Shown here piece by piece: positions 17,717 to 27,165 of a stretch of 64,000 nucleotides of DNA (within the stretch, counting starts at the first letter, position 1; every line of letters begins with the position of its first letter). Source of the stretch: Paracidovorax oryzae ATCC 19882. Lineage in GTDB: Bacteria > Pseudomonadota > Gammaproteobacteria > Burkholderiales > Burkholderiaceae_C. A program made the translations under genes and the position numbers. The DNA is taken from positions 62,001-126,000 of the forward strand of contig NZ_JMKU01000013.1 in assembly GCF_000687165.1 (NCBI RefSeq), given 5' to 3'. A model generated the notes under the pieces. That model worked only from the letters and a program-made list of their open reading frames with translations, was not told where the DNA came from and ran no database searches.

Positions 17717-19198
17717 ATGGCCCAGATCCCAGAATTCACAGAGCCCACCCTCCACACCGATCCCGCCGACGCGCTGGCCCAGGTCCAGCGCATCTACCAG
17801 GAGCAGATCGGCCACCTGAGAAACGCCATGCAGCGCTTCGTGGCCGGCGAGACGCCGAACGGCCACGTGCGGGCGTTCTATCCCTTTGTGCGGGTGCAGA
17901 CCACCACGGTGGCGCGCGCGGCGACGCAGCTGGCCTACGGTTTCGTGGAGGGGCCGGGCCGCTACGAGACCACCCTCACCCGCCCCGACCTGTTCGCGCG
18001 CTACTACGCCGAGCAGTTCCGGCTGCTGCGCGCCAGCCACAACGTCGAACTGGAGGTGGGCATCAGCAACCAGCCCATCCCCATCCACTTCTCGTTCGCC
18101 GAGCACGACCACATCGAGGGCACCCTCTCGGCCCAGCGCCGCATGCTCATGCGCGACGTGTTCGACCTGCCCGACCTCGCCGCCATGGACGACGGCATCG
18201 CCAACGGCACCTGGGAGCCGCGCGCGGGCGAGGCGCAGCCGCTGTCGCTGTTCACCGCCCCGCGCGTGGACTATTCGCTGCACCGCCTGCGCCACTACAC
18301 GGGCACCGCGCCCGAGTGGTTCCAGAACTTCGTGCTGTTCACGAACTACCAGTTCTACATCGATGAATTCGTGCGCCTGGGCCATGCCGAGATGGCGAAC
18401 CCCGACAGCGAATACGTCGCCTTCATCGAACCGGGCAACGTGGTCACGCGCCGCACCGGCCTGCCCGCCGAGGCGGGCGACGACCTCGGCTCCCCGCCAC
18501 CGCGCCTGCCGCAGATGCCCGCCTACCACCTCGTGCGCGCCGACCGCAGCGGCACCAGCATGGTGAACATCGGCGTGGGCCCCTCGAACGCCAAGACCAT
18601 CACCGACCACATCGCCGTGCTGCGTCCGCACGCCTGGATGATGCTGGGCCACTGCGCGGGCCTGCGCAACAGCCAGCAGCTGGGCGACTACGTGCTGGCG
18701 CACGCCTACGTCCGCGAGGACCACGTGCTCGACGAGGAACTGCCCCTGTGGGTGCCGATCCCCGCGCTGGCCGAGATCCAGCTCGCGCTGCAGCAGGCGG
18801 TGGCCGACGTGACCCAGGTGCCCGAGGACCAGCTCAAGCGCATCATGCGCACCGGCACCGTGGCCAGCACCGACAACCGCAACTGGGAACTGCTGCCCGA
18901 CAACATGCCCCAGCGGCGTTTCAGCCAGAGCCGCGCCGTGGCGCTGGACATGGAAAGCGCGACGATCGCCGCCAACGGATTCCGCTTCCGCGTGCCCTAC
19001 GGCACGCTGCTGTGCGTGTCCGACAAGCCGCTGCACGGAGAGATCAAGCTGCCGGGCATGGCCAACCACTTCTACCGCGAGCGCGTGGACCAGCACCTGC
19101 GCATCGGCATGCGCGCCATCGACATCCTGCGCGCCGGCGGGGTGAGCCGGCTGCACAGCCGCAAGCTGCGCAGCTTCGCGGAAGTCGCCTTCCAATAG
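17717..19198 (+). CDS. amn: AMP nucleosidase
   Basis: The enzyme hydrolyses AMP to adenine and ribose 5-phosphate and adjusts purine pools. The 493-residue length is close to the E. coli enzyme. The N-terminal regulatory domain includes GHVRAFYPFVRV. The C-terminal nucleoside phosphorylase-like domain has VNIGVGPSNAKTITDHIAVLRP, MLGHCAGLRNSQ and the DMESATIAANG motif. The ATG at 17717 is used; a GTG 15 bases earlier is in frame but less likely. It is followed after 28 bases by a diguanylate cyclase gene. Confidence 0.96.
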   Translation: MAQIPEFTEPTLHTDPADALAQVQRIYQEQIGHLRNAMQRFVAGETPNGHVRAFYPFVRVQTTTVARAATQLAYGFVEGPGRYETTLTRPDLFARYYAEQFRLLRASHNVELEVGISNQPIPIHFSFAEHDHIEGTLSAQRRMLMRDVFDLPDLAAMDDGIANGTWEPRAGEAQPLSLFTAPRVDYSLHRLRHYTGTAPEWFQNFVLFTNYQFYIDEFVRLGHAEMANPDSEYVAFIEPGNVVTRRTGLPAEAGDDLGSPPPRLPQMPAYHLVRADRSGTSMVNIGVGPSNAKTITDHIAVLRPHAWMMLGHCAGLRNSQQLGDYVLAHAYVREDHVLDEELPLWVPIPALAEIQLALQQAVADVTQVPEDQLKRIMRTGTVASTDNRNWELLPDNMPQRRFSQSRAVALDMESATIAANGFRFRVPYGTLLCVSDKPLHGEIKLPGMANHFYRERVDQHLRIGMRAIDILRAGGVSRLHSRKLRSFAEVAFQ

Positions 19199-19226
19199 CG
19201 GAGCGCCGCGGCGCCGACAACGCACG

Positions 19227-20414
19227 ATGGCGCTGGATTTCGTCACGCTGCTGGCCGTCACGGCCACCAACCTGCTGATGCTCTCGGTGGCCCTGCCGCT
19301 CATCATGGGGCGGGAGGTGAGCCGTGCGGCGCGCTTCGCGCAGGCCAGCGTGGTGCTGCAGGCCACCTCCTGGGCGGCGATCATCGCGTCCTCCCACCTG
19401 TGGGACCAGGCGCTCTCCACACTCTCCATCGCCAGCGCGGCGGCCGCCCAGTGGGCGCTGTTCGCCGCGCTGCAGGAATGGCTGGGGCCGCGGCCGGGGC
19501 GGCGGTGGCTGCCCTGGCTCGTCGCCGCGATACCGCTCGGCTACACCCTCGGCTTCGGCAGCTACCCCTTTCGCGTGGGTTGGGCCAACCTGCTGCTGGC
19601 CGTGCTGCTGGCCACCGTGGCGCGGGCCACGCTCGTGCCCTGGCGGCCGTCGCCCCGGCACTGGCGCCTGCTGCTGTGCGCCTGCCTCGTCGCCATGGCC
19701 GGCTTCACGGGCGCACGCGGCGTGCTCGGTGCCTTCACCGACGCCTACCCGAGCTTCCGCACGCCGCACCCGGTGAACATCGCCGCCGCCGTCGCCGCCA
19801 ACGTGACACTGGTGCTGGGCACGGTGGCCCTGCTCGTCGCCTGGCGCACCGAGGCCGAGAACAAGCTGCGCGCGCTGGCCAAGACGGATGCGCTCACCGG
19901 CGTGCTCAACCGGCGCGGCTTCGACGTGCGGGGCCGCGCGCTGCTGGCGCAAGCGCTGCGGCACGGCCTGCGCGTCACCGCCGTGATGCTGGACGTGGAC
20001 CATTTCAAGCGCGTGAACGACACGCATGGGCACGGCACGGGCGACCACGTGCTCGCGTTCTTCGCGCGGCTGCTGCAGGACGCGACGCGCACGGGCGACG
20101 TGGCGGGCCGCATCGGCGGCGAGGAGTTCGCCGTGCTGCTCGCGCATGCGCCGGGCGACCGCGCCGCCGAGGGCTTCGACCGCCGGCTGCGCGCGCGGCT
20201 GGCCGCCGAGGGCCCGCAGGCCCTGGGATTCCCGGTCGGCTACAGCGCGGGGGCCGCCACCCTGGAGGCCACCCTGCCGGCCCCCGGCACCGCGGCCGCC
20301 GCCCCGCTGCTCGCGGACCTCATGGCGCGGGCCGACGCGGCCCTCTACGAGGCCAAGCGCGCGGGGCGCGGGCGCATGCAGGTGCAGGCTCCGGCACAGG
20401 ACGCACCGGGCTGA
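19227..20414 (+). CDS. Membrane GGDEF diguanylate cyclase
   Basis: The 395-residue protein has six or so hydrophobic segments in residues 1-210, then a short linker and a GGDEF domain (TDALTGVLNRRGF at about residue 220 to the C-terminus). The active-site loop is GGEEF, a functional variant. An RTGD sequence placed five residues before it fits the inhibitory I-site (RxxD), so the enzyme should make cyclic di-GMP and be product-inhibited. The N-terminal sensor is not assigned. It follows amn closely and ends 45 bases before the convergent porin gene. Confidence 0.93.
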   Translation: MALDFVTLLAVTATNLLMLSVALPLIMGREVSRAARFAQASVVLQATSWAAIIASSHLWDQALSTLSIASAAAAQWALFAALQEWLGPRPGRRWLPWLVAAIPLGYTLGFGSYPFRVGWANLLLAVLLATVARATLVPWRPSPRHWRLLLCACLVAMAGFTGARGVLGAFTDAYPSFRTPHPVNIAAAVAANVTLVLGTVALLVAWRTEAENKLRALAKTDALTGVLNRRGFDVRGRALLAQALRHGLRVTAVMLDVDHFKRVNDTHGHGTGDHVLAFFARLLQDATRTGDVAGRIGGEEFAVLLAHAPGDRAAEGFDRRLRARLAAEGPQALGFPVGYSAGAATLEATLPAPGTAAAAPLLADLMARADAALYEAKRAGRGRMQVQAPAQDAPG

Positions 20415-20430
20415 GCCCCGGGCCCTGCCA

Positions 20431-20451
20431 CCGCCGCGACGGCCGCGGCGG
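20431..20451. terminator. Hairpin between convergent diguanylate cyclase and porin genes
   Basis: An 8-bp GC-only inverted repeat (CCGCCGCG / CGCGGCGG) with a five-base loop fills the 45-base gap between two convergent stops. There is no T-run on either side, so it would act, if at all, as a strong hairpin or bidirectional Rho-associated terminator. Confidence 0.5.
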
Positions 20452-20459
20452 CCGCACGG

Positions 20460-21536
20460 TCAGAACCGGTGGCGGATGCCCACGGCCAGCGTGGTGCCGC
20501 GATCCAGGCCCGAGGCCTTGTCGAACAGCGTCGCCACGTACACGTCCGTGCGTTTCGACAGGTCGTGGTCGTAGCCGAGCGCGAAGGAGGTGCGGTTCTG
20601 GTCCTGCGCTGCCGCCTCGGTCTTCTCCGTGCGCGCCACGCTGGCCAGCACCTTGCCGGCGCCCAGGGGCACCGCGGCACCCAGCTGGGCCGTCTCCAGG
20701 CGGACCTTGCCACCGGTGCCTTCCAGGCGCGCATGGCGGTACTGGCCGAACAGCCTGACGGCGCCGAAGTCGTAGCTGGCCCCCACGGTGGCGTTGGTGA
20801 AGTCCCGCAGGGTGACCACGCCCGCAGCGGGATCGGACACCGGATTGCGGCGGGGGAACGTGGCCGCGGCGCCGCCGGTCTTCTCGTAGCTGACCCCCAG
20901 GGAGAATTTCGACGCGGGCGCGCCGTAGATGGCGCCCAGGCCCAGCCGCCGGCCGGCGCCCGAACCCTCGCGGGCCGCGTATTGCACGCTGGCCGTCACG
21001 TCGGCGAAGGAGGGGCTGGTGTAGGCCACCGAATTGCTCCAGCCGGAATCCAGGAATCCATCGGATGTCATCAGGGACTGGGACGGGCTGGGCAGGTAGT
21101 TGTGCAGAAGGAAAGGGCTGAGCACCGCCGAATCCCCGAAGGGGTTGAACCGCACGGCCTGCTGGAATCCGGTGGTGGGGATGCGGCCCAGGCGGACGGA
21201 ACCCGCCGTGACCGACGCGAGCCCCACCCAGGCGGCACGGGCCCAGTACGGCTCGGTCGCGGACCGCCCGGCATCGCCGGTGTCCACCCGGATGAACGAG
21301 CTCAGGTCGAACTGGGCGCGCAGCCCGCCTCCCAGGTCCTCGGTGCCGGTGATGCCCCAGCGCGAGGTGGAAAGCCCCCCGCTGGTCACGCCGCCCACGG
21401 CGGTTTCGCCGGACAGCTGCCGCCGCGTGACCGCCGCATCGACGGTGCCGTACAGCGTCACGGCGGACTGGGCGTGCGCGCTGGCGCATTGCAGTGCCGC
21501 GAGGGCCAGGGCGGCCGAAAGGGAGTGCTTGTTCAT
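20460..21536 (-). CDS. Gram-negative porin (outer membrane)
   Basis: A 358-residue trimeric porin of the Burkholderiales type (general bacterial porin family). A cleavable leader ends in ASAHA|QS, followed by the family opening SAVTLYGTVDAAV, alternating beta-strands throughout, and the C-terminal IRHRF with terminal Phe required for outer-membrane assembly. The start at 21536 follows GGAGA. It lies 38 bases downstream of the aromatic-acid transporter on the same strand, so it may be the outer-membrane uptake route for the same substrate. That is inferred from position only. Confidence 0.92.
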   Translation of the reverse strand: MNKHSLSAALALAALQCASAHAQSAVTLYGTVDAAVTRRQLSGETAVGGVTSGGLSTSRWGITGTEDLGGGLRAQFDLSSFIRVDTGDAGRSATEPYWARAAWVGLASVTAGSVRLGRIPTTGFQQAVRFNPFGDSAVLSPFLLHNYLPSPSQSLMTSDGFLDSGWSNSVAYTSPSFADVTASVQYAAREGSGAGRRLGLGAIYGAPASKFSLGVSYEKTGGAAATFPRRNPVSDPAAGVVTLRDFTNATVGASYDFGAVRLFGQYRHARLEGTGGKVRLETAQLGAAVPLGAGKVLASVARTEKTEAAAQDQNRTSFALGYDHDLSKRTDVYVATLFDKASGLDRGTTLAVGIRHRF

Positions 21537-21574
21537 GTCGTCGTCTCCAGGGGAATGTCGGGTGGATCGGTGCT

Positions 21575-22915
21575 TCACTTGGACAGCAGCGCGTCGCGGG
21601 ACACGGCGTCCGCCGCCGACCGGCCGTGCTGGATCAGCAGCACCGCGACCATGCCGATGACCGCGGGGATCGCGATGGCGACGAAGTTCTGCTGCAGCGG
21701 CAGGCGCATGCCCACGAGCATGCCGATCAGGATGGGCGCCAGGATGGCTCCGCTGCGGCCGATGCCCAGGGCCCAGCCCAGGCCCGTGGCGCGCACCGCC
21801 ATGGGGTAGAACTGGCCGGCATAGGCGTTCGCGACGATCTGCGTGCCGATGGTGGAAGCACCCGCCAGGCCGAGCAGCACGAACAGCACGGGCGTGGAAG
21901 CCGGCTGCCCCAGCAGCGTGAGCGACACCGCTGCCAGCGCATACATGCCGGCCAGCACGTACTTGATGTGGAAGCGGTCGGCCAGCCAGCCGCCGCCGAC
22001 GGCGCCCACCACCGCGCCGATGTTCATCACCAGCACGAAGTTCAACGCGGAGCCCAGGCTGTAGCCGGCGCCGGCCATGAGCTTGGTGAGCCATGAGCTG
22101 AGCGCGAACACCATGAAGAGGCACATGAAGAACGCGATCCAGAACATGACCGTGCTGAAGCCCCGGCCGTCGCTGAACAGCTGGCGGATGGGCGCCGCGG
22201 CGGCCTTCTCGTGCGCGGGGATGGTGAAGCGGTCGGTGGCCTGCGGCCTGTAGGCCGGGTCCAGCCGGGCGACGATCTGCCGCAGTTCATCGGTACGGCC
22301 CCGGGCCAGCAGGAACGGCATGGACTCGGGCAGCGACTTCAGGATGAACGGCACCAGCAGCAGGGGCAGGCCGGCGGCGAAGAACACCGACTGCCAGCCA
22401 TGGCTCTCCAGCAGGCCCTTGCCCAGCAGCGCCGCCAGCATGCCGCCGACGGCGTAGCCGCTGAACATCAGCGTGACCAGGGTCGCGCGCATCTTCCTGG
22501 GCGCGTATTCCGTCATGTGCGCCACCACGCTCGGCATCACTCCGCCGATGCCCAGCCCCGCGAGGAAGCGCATCGCGCTGAACGACACCGGCCCCTGCGC
22601 CAGGCCGGCCCCCGCGGTGAAGACGCTGAACAGCGCTAGGCAGATGACGATGGCCCAGCGGCGCCCGATGCGGTCCGCCACGGTGCCCAGCAGGATGGCG
22701 CCGAACATCATGCCGAACAGCGCGGAGCTCACCATGAAGCCCGCGTGGGTGGCATCCACGCCCATCTTGGCCATGATCGATGGCAGGGCGATGCCGACGA
22801 CGGCCAGGTCGTAGCCGTCGAACACGATGATCAGCGCGCACCAGAAAAGCACCAGTGCGTGGAACCGGTTGAAGCGGGCGGTGTCCGCCAGCTGGTGGAG
22901 GTCGATAGGGCGCAC
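21575..22915 (-). CDS. MFS aromatic acid:H+ symporter (AAHS family), probable gamma-resorcylate transporter
   Basis: This 446-residue protein has 12 membrane segments and the AAHS signature FDGYDLAVVGIALPSI with Asp residues in segment 1, then GTVADRIGRR between segments 2 and 3. A GTG at 22915 is chosen as start because GGAGA lies eight bases before it and it gives the family's usual MRPIDLHQLAD-like opening. A longer frame reaches 23041. It is divergent from the decarboxylase gene and probably imports 2,6-dihydroxybenzoate, matching the MFS gene (graK) of known gamma-resorcylate clusters. Confidence 0.85.
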   Translation of the reverse strand: MRPIDLHQLADTARFNRFHALVLFWCALIIVFDGYDLAVVGIALPSIMAKMGVDATHAGFMVSSALFGMMFGAILLGTVADRIGRRWAIVICLALFSVFTAGAGLAQGPVSFSAMRFLAGLGIGGVMPSVVAHMTEYAPRKMRATLVTLMFSGYAVGGMLAALLGKGLLESHGWQSVFFAAGLPLLLVPFILKSLPESMPFLLARGRTDELRQIVARLDPAYRPQATDRFTIPAHEKAAAAPIRQLFSDGRGFSTVMFWIAFFMCLFMVFALSSWLTKLMAGAGYSLGSALNFVLVMNIGAVVGAVGGGWLADRFHIKYVLAGMYALAAVSLTLLGQPASTPVLFVLLGLAGASTIGTQIVANAYAGQFYPMAVRATGLGWALGIGRSGAILAPILIGMLVGMRLPLQQNFVAIAIPAVIGMVAVLLIQHGRSAADAVSRDALLSK

Positions 22916-22993
22916 GTCCGTTGTCTCCGTTGCGTTGTCTTTGGAATCCCCGCCGATCTTCTGCACGGCAGAGCGCCGGGTCCAACGCATTTT

Positions 22994-23005
22994 CAGGATG
23001 TCCTG
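22994..23005. promoter_or_regulatory. Short palindrome in the transporter/decarboxylase divergent promoter region
   Basis: CAGGA-TG-TCCTG is a perfect 5-bp inverted repeat in the 279-base region between the AAHS transporter and the decarboxylase operon, where a pathway regulator could bind. It is short enough to be chance, and no matching copy was seen near the other pathway promoter. Confidence 0.25.
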
Positions 23006-23194
23006 TATGCGCCACGGAAATGATGGGGCGGGTCTTCCCATGGGACCACTCCGGCCTGCCCGGCCGCCGGGGCCCCATGCGATTGGTGAATGCGCGCTAT
23101 CACGGAATTTCGTTCGACCCGCCGGCCAGCGCTCCCTACATTCCGTTCATTCATCCATCACAGGGCGCGCGCAGCGCCGCAAAGGAGACAGGAC

Positions 23195-24178
23195 ATGCAG
23201 GGAAAGATCGGCCTGGAAGAACATTTCGCCATTCCGGAGACGCTGCAGGATTCGGCCGGCTTCGTGCCCGGCGACTACTGGAAGGAGCTGAGCCATCGCC
23301 TGCTGGACATCCACGAGCGCCGCCTGCGCGAGATGGACGAGAACGGCATGGAGATGATGATCCTGTCGCTCAACGCGCCCGCCGTGCAGGCGATTCCCGA
23401 CACGCACAAGGCCGTGGAGATCGCCGTGCGCGCCAACGACTTCCTGGCCGAGCAGGTGGCCCGCCGGCCGGACCGCTTCCAGGCCTTCGCGGCGCTGCCC
23501 ATGCAGGACCCCGACCTCGCCACGCGCGAGCTGGAGCGCTGCATGCAGGACCTGGGCTTCCGCGGCGCGCTGGTCAACGGCTTCTCGCAGGTCGGCACGC
23601 CCGAGAACGTGGTCTATTACGACGCGCCGCAGTACGGCGACTTCTGGGGGGCCGTGGAACGGCTGGACGCGCCCTTCTACCTGCACCCGCGCAACCCCAT
23701 CGCCAGCTGGGCGCAGATCTACCAGGGCCATCCCTGGCTGATGGGCCCCACCTGGGCCTTCGCGCAGGAAACCGCCGTCCATGCGCTGCGCCTCATGGCC
23801 AGCGGCCTGTTCGACCGGCACCCGGGCCTCAGGATCATCCTCGGCCACCTGGGCGAAGGCCTGCCCTACAACATGTGGCGCGTGGACCACCGTAACGCCT
23901 GGGTGGACATGCCCAAGGGCTATCCCGCGAAGCGCAAACTGTGCGACTACTTCCACGAGAATTTCTACCTGACCACCTCGGGCAACTTCCGCACGCAGAC
24001 GCTGATCGACGCCTTGCTCGAAGTGGGCGCGGACCGCATCCTGTTCTCCACCGACTGGCCCTTCGAGAACGTGGACCACGCCGCGCACTGGTTCGACGAC
24101 GCCGCCATCAGCGAGGCCGACCGCCTCAAGATCGGCCGCACCAACGCCCTGTCGCTGTTCAAGCTGCCGCAGGGTTGA
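23195..24178 (+). CDS. graF: Gamma-resorcylate (2,6-dihydroxybenzoate) decarboxylase
   Basis: The enzyme reversibly decarboxylates 2,6-dihydroxybenzoate to resorcinol. The 327-residue amidohydrolase-superfamily protein keeps every metal and catalytic residue at the same numbers as the characterised Rhizobium enzyme: Glu8 and His10 (LEEHF), His164 (FYLHPRN), His218 (LGHLGEG) and Asp287 (FSTDWPFEN). Motifs such as WAFAQETAVHALRLMASG also agree with it. AAAGGAGA precedes the ATG at 23195. It is the first gene of an operon with the dioxygenase and reductase. Confidence 0.95.
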   Translation: MQGKIGLEEHFAIPETLQDSAGFVPGDYWKELSHRLLDIHERRLREMDENGMEMMILSLNAPAVQAIPDTHKAVEIAVRANDFLAEQVARRPDRFQAFAALPMQDPDLATRELERCMQDLGFRGALVNGFSQVGTPENVVYYDAPQYGDFWGAVERLDAPFYLHPRNPIASWAQIYQGHPWLMGPTWAFAQETAVHALRLMASGLFDRHPGLRIILGHLGEGLPYNMWRVDHRNAWVDMPKGYPAKRKLCDYFHENFYLTTSGNFRTQTLIDALLEVGADRILFSTDWPFENVDHAAHWFDDAAISEADRLKIGRTNALSLFKLPQG

Positions 24179-24205
24179 GACACGACACACAGCGAGGAAG
24201 GCCCC

Positions 24206-25090
24206 ATGATCGACATCGACGAATGGACCATCACCCAGGCCGTGCTGAAAGTGCAGGCCGCCACGCAGGATGCGCGGCTGCGCCGCGTGCTCGACAGCCT
24301 GGTGCGGCACCTGCACGACTTCGCGCGGGAGGTGGAGCTGACCGAGGCCGAATGGGCGCAGGGCATCGACTTCCTCACGCGCGTGGGGCACATCACCGAC
24401 GACCGGCGGCAGGAATTCATCCTGCTCTCGGATGTGCTGGGCCTGTCCACGCTGGTCACCGCGCAGAACAACCGCCGCCCCGCGGGCTGCACGGAAGCCA
24501 CCGTCTTCGGTCCCTTCTACGTGCCCGATGCGCCCGTGGTCCGCAACGGCGACGACATCGCCCATGGCGCGCACGGGCAGCCGTGCTTCGTGAGCGGCAC
24601 GGTGCGCGGCATCGGCGGCGAGCCGGTGGCCGGCGCCACCATCGACGTATGGCAATCGGACGAGGACGGCACCTACGATGTGCAGCGCCCCGGCCTGGAC
24701 CACGCCGAGGGCAGGGCCCGGCTGGCCAGCGAGGCGGACGGGCGCTACCACTTCCGGTCCATCCTCGCGGTGCCCTACCCCATTCCGCACGACGGCCCCG
24801 TGGGCCAGCTGCTGGAGCGCACGGGGCGGCACCCGTGGCGCCCCGCGCACCTGCATTTCATGATCCAGGCGCCGGGCTACGAAACGCTGGTCACCCATGT
24901 GTTCCGCGAGGGTGGCGAGTACCTGGAATCGGACGCGGTGTTCGGCGTGCGCTCGTCCCTGGTGGCCGACTGGAAGCCCCACGATCCCGGCACGGCCCCC
25001 GACGGCACCCGCATGGACACGCCCTTCCACACGCTGGACTACGACTTCGTGCTGAACCCCTCTCCCACAGAGCAGCAGGCACGGCGATGA
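24206..25090 (+). CDS. graB: Hydroxyquinol 1,2-dioxygenase
   Basis: An intradiol ring-cleavage dioxygenase of 294 residues that opens hydroxyquinol (1,2,4-trihydroxybenzene) to maleylacetate. The N-terminal helical dimerisation domain is characteristic of the catechol and hydroxyquinol branch. The Fe(III) ligands are most likely Tyr157 (GTYDVQ), Tyr191 (VPYPIP), His215 and His217 (RPAHLHF), with the same spacing as in known enzymes. Hydroxyquinol rather than catechol is inferred from its neighbours. AGGAAGG precedes the start. Its TGA overlaps the next ATG. Confidence 0.93.
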   Translation: MIDIDEWTITQAVLKVQAATQDARLRRVLDSLVRHLHDFAREVELTEAEWAQGIDFLTRVGHITDDRRQEFILLSDVLGLSTLVTAQNNRRPAGCTEATVFGPFYVPDAPVVRNGDDIAHGAHGQPCFVSGTVRGIGGEPVAGATIDVWQSDEDGTYDVQRPGLDHAEGRARLASEADGRYHFRSILAVPYPIPHDGPVGQLLERTGRHPWRPAHLHFMIQAPGYETLVTHVFREGGEYLESDAVFGVRSSLVADWKPHDPGTAPDGTRMDTPFHTLDYDFVLNPSPTEQQARR

Positions 25091-26157
25091 CGGAGACACC
25101 CCTGTCCTTCTCTTACGCGGCCAGTCCGTCGCGCATCGTCTTCGGCGCCGGCAGCCTCGACCGCCTGCCCGGGGAACTGGACCGCCTGGGTGTGCGGCGC
25201 GCCCTGGTGATGTGCACGCCGAACCAGCGCGGGCAGGCCGAGGCCGTCGCGCAGCGCCTGCCCGGACGGGTGGCAGGCATCTTCGACGGCGCAGAGATGC
25301 ACGTGCCCATCGAGGTGGCCCGCCGGGCCCGGGCGGAAGCGGCGGCCCTGGAGGCCGACTGCGCGCTCGCCGTGGGCGGCGGATCGACCATCGGGCTGGG
25401 CAAGGCCATTGCACTGGAAAGCGGCCTACCCATCGTCGCGGTGCCCACCACCTACGCCGGCAGCGAGGCGACGCCGATCTACGGCATCACCGAGGCCGGC
25501 CTGAAAAAGACCGGGCGCGATGCCCGCGTGCTGCCGCGCACGGTGGTGTACGACCCCACGCTCTCGCTCACCCTGCCCCTGCCGCTCACGGTGACCAGCA
25601 CGCTCAACGCCATCGCCCATGCCTGCGAAGGCCTGTACGCCCACGACGGCAACCCGGTCACCGCCCTGATGGCCGAGGAAGGCATCCGCGCCTGCGCCGC
25701 CGCGCTGCAGCCGCTGCGCGCGGACCCGCGGGACCTGTCCGCGCGCAGCCAGGCCCTGTACGGCGCCTGGCTCTGCGGCACGGTGCTCGGGGCCGTCTCC
25801 ATGGGGCTTCACCACAAGCTCTGCCACACCCTGGGCGGCAGCTTCGGGTTGCCGCATGCCGAGGTGCACTCCGTCATCCTGCCGCATGCGATGCGCTACA
25901 ACGCGGCCGCCGCCCCGCAGGCCATGGAGCGCATCGCGCGCGCGCTGGGCACGGACGACGCGCCCCTGGGCCTGCACCGGCTCGCCGCGGAGCACGGCGC
26001 GCCGCTCTCGCTGCGGGAGATCGGCATGCCGGAATCCGGCCTCGACCGGGCAGCGGAACTGGCCGCCGCGCAGCCGTACCCGAATCCGCAGCCCCTGGAG
26101 CGGGCAGCGCTGCGCGGGCTGCTGGACGCCGCATTCCACGGCAGGCCGCCGGCCTAG
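25087..26157 (+). CDS. graC: Maleylacetate reductase
   Basis: The NAD(P)H-dependent enzyme reduces maleylacetate to 3-oxoadipate, which feeds the beta-ketoadipate route. The 356-residue protein belongs to the iron-containing alcohol dehydrogenase fold. It shows the GGGSTIGLGKAIA nucleotide-binding motif, VPTTYAGSEATPIYG, and the metal-site HHKLCHTLGG motif with further conserved His in LPHAEVH. The start overlaps the dioxygenase stop as ATGA. It ends 32 bases from the convergent LysR gene. Confidence 0.94.
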   Translation: MTETPLSFSYAASPSRIVFGAGSLDRLPGELDRLGVRRALVMCTPNQRGQAEAVAQRLPGRVAGIFDGAEMHVPIEVARRARAEAAALEADCALAVGGGSTIGLGKAIALESGLPIVAVPTTYAGSEATPIYGITEAGLKKTGRDARVLPRTVVYDPTLSLTLPLPLTVTSTLNAIAHACEGLYAHDGNPVTALMAEEGIRACAAALQPLRADPRDLSARSQALYGAWLCGTVLGAVSMGLHHKLCHTLGGSFGLPHAEVHSVILPHAMRYNAAAAPQAMERIARALGTDDAPLGLHRLAAEHGAPLSLREIGMPESGLDRAAELAAAQPYPNPQPLERAALRGLLDAAFHGRPPA

Positions 26158-26189
26158 TAGGGCCTGCCGGCCCCGGATCTGTCGTGGCC

Positions 26190-27134
26190 TCAGCCCGCCG
26201 GCTCCGGTGCCCGCCGCGACTTCTCGTGGAACAGGCCGAACATCAGCTCGCGCAGCCAGCGGTTGCCGCTGTCCTGGTGGAAGCGCTCGTGCCACTGCTG
26301 GCTGATCTCGAAGGGCGCCACCTCGAACGGCGCATTCAGGATATGCAGGTCGGAGCGTGAAGCCACCATGGCCTGCGCGAGGCGCTGTGGCGCGGTCAGC
26401 ACCAGCCCGGTGGTGGCGACGATGGACGACAGGCCCAGCGAATGCGCGGCGGTGAGCACCACGCGCCGCCGGTCGAGCGCGCCCACGCGCTCCAGGGCCT
26501 GCTGCAGCTGGTGGTCGGTGGTGCCGCGCGGCCGGTAGGCGATGTGCTCGGCCGCCAGGTAGTCGTCCAGCGTGATGGAGTCCCGCGTGCCCAGGGGGGA
26601 CGCGCGGGCCACGAGCACCACGAAGGTCTCGTCGAACAGGCGCTGCTGGTAGAACGACGGACCCATGGGCTCCCAACTGCCCAGCGCGACATCGATCTGG
26701 CCGTGCAGCATGCGCTGGCGCGCCTCGGCGCGCGGCACGTCCACCGTCTCGAAACGGATGCCCGGCGCTAGGCCACGGGCGAGCGACAGCAGCCGGGGCA
26801 TCATCACCAGCTGCCCGATGTCGTTGACCGCGATGCGGAAAAGGCGCCCGGAGGTGCCCGCCTCGAACGTGCGGCCCTGGTCCACCGCCTGGGAGAACGC
26901 GGCAAGCCCTTCCTCCACCGGGCCGATCAGCCGTTCGGCCAGCGGCGTGGGCACCATGCCCTCCGCGGAGCGCACGAACAGCACGTCGTTGAAGCGCTCG
27001 CGCATGCGCTTGAGCGCATTGCTCACCGCCGACTGCGTCATGCCCAGCCGCTCGCCCGCCAGCGTGACGCTGCGGGTCGCGAAGATGGCCTGGAAGACCA
27101 GGAACAGGTTCAGGTCGATCGAGTGGATGTTCAC
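26190..27134 (-). CDS. LysR-type transcriptional regulator in the gamma-resorcylate cluster
   Basis: The 314-residue protein has an N-terminal winged helix (about residues 5-65, LAGERLGMTQSAVSNALKRMRERF) and a substrate-binding domain. The GTG at 27134 is preceded by GGGGGAGG, which is stronger than any alternative. It is of the NodD/LinR-like branch by its DLNLFLVFQAI opening. It sits between the ring-cleavage and hydroxylase halves of the pathway and is transcribed with or just after the MarR gene. Which of the two regulators controls the pathway cannot be read directly. Confidence 0.92.
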   Translation of the reverse strand: MNIHSIDLNLFLVFQAIFATRSVTLAGERLGMTQSAVSNALKRMRERFNDVLFVRSAEGMVPTPLAERLIGPVEEGLAAFSQAVDQGRTFEAGTSGRLFRIAVNDIGQLVMMPRLLSLARGLAPGIRFETVDVPRAEARQRMLHGQIDVALGSWEPMGPSFYQQRLFDETFVVLVARASPLGTRDSITLDDYLAAEHIAYRPRGTTDHQLQQALERVGALDRRRVVLTAAHSLGLSSIVATTGLVLTAPQRLAQAMVASRSDLHILNAPFEVAPFEISQQWHERFHQDSGNRWLRELMFGLFHEKSRRAPEPAG

Positions 27135-27165
27135 CGCGCCTCCCCCTTGCCTTCGGTCATGCCCC

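Noticed and set aside
12855-17819. A 1654-codon plus-strand open frame
   Set aside because: It runs antisense to dtd, the CDF transporter, the Bug receptor and dbpA, and overlaps ybeY in another frame. Its translation is Arg/Ala/Gly/His-rich with no domain. Long shadow frames are normal at this GC content.
23147-25414. A 755-codon minus-strand open frame opposite the decarboxylase and dioxygenase
   Set aside because: The plus-strand genes have exact catalytic residues and ribosome sites. The minus-strand translation is low-complexity His/Gln/Arg-rich sequence.
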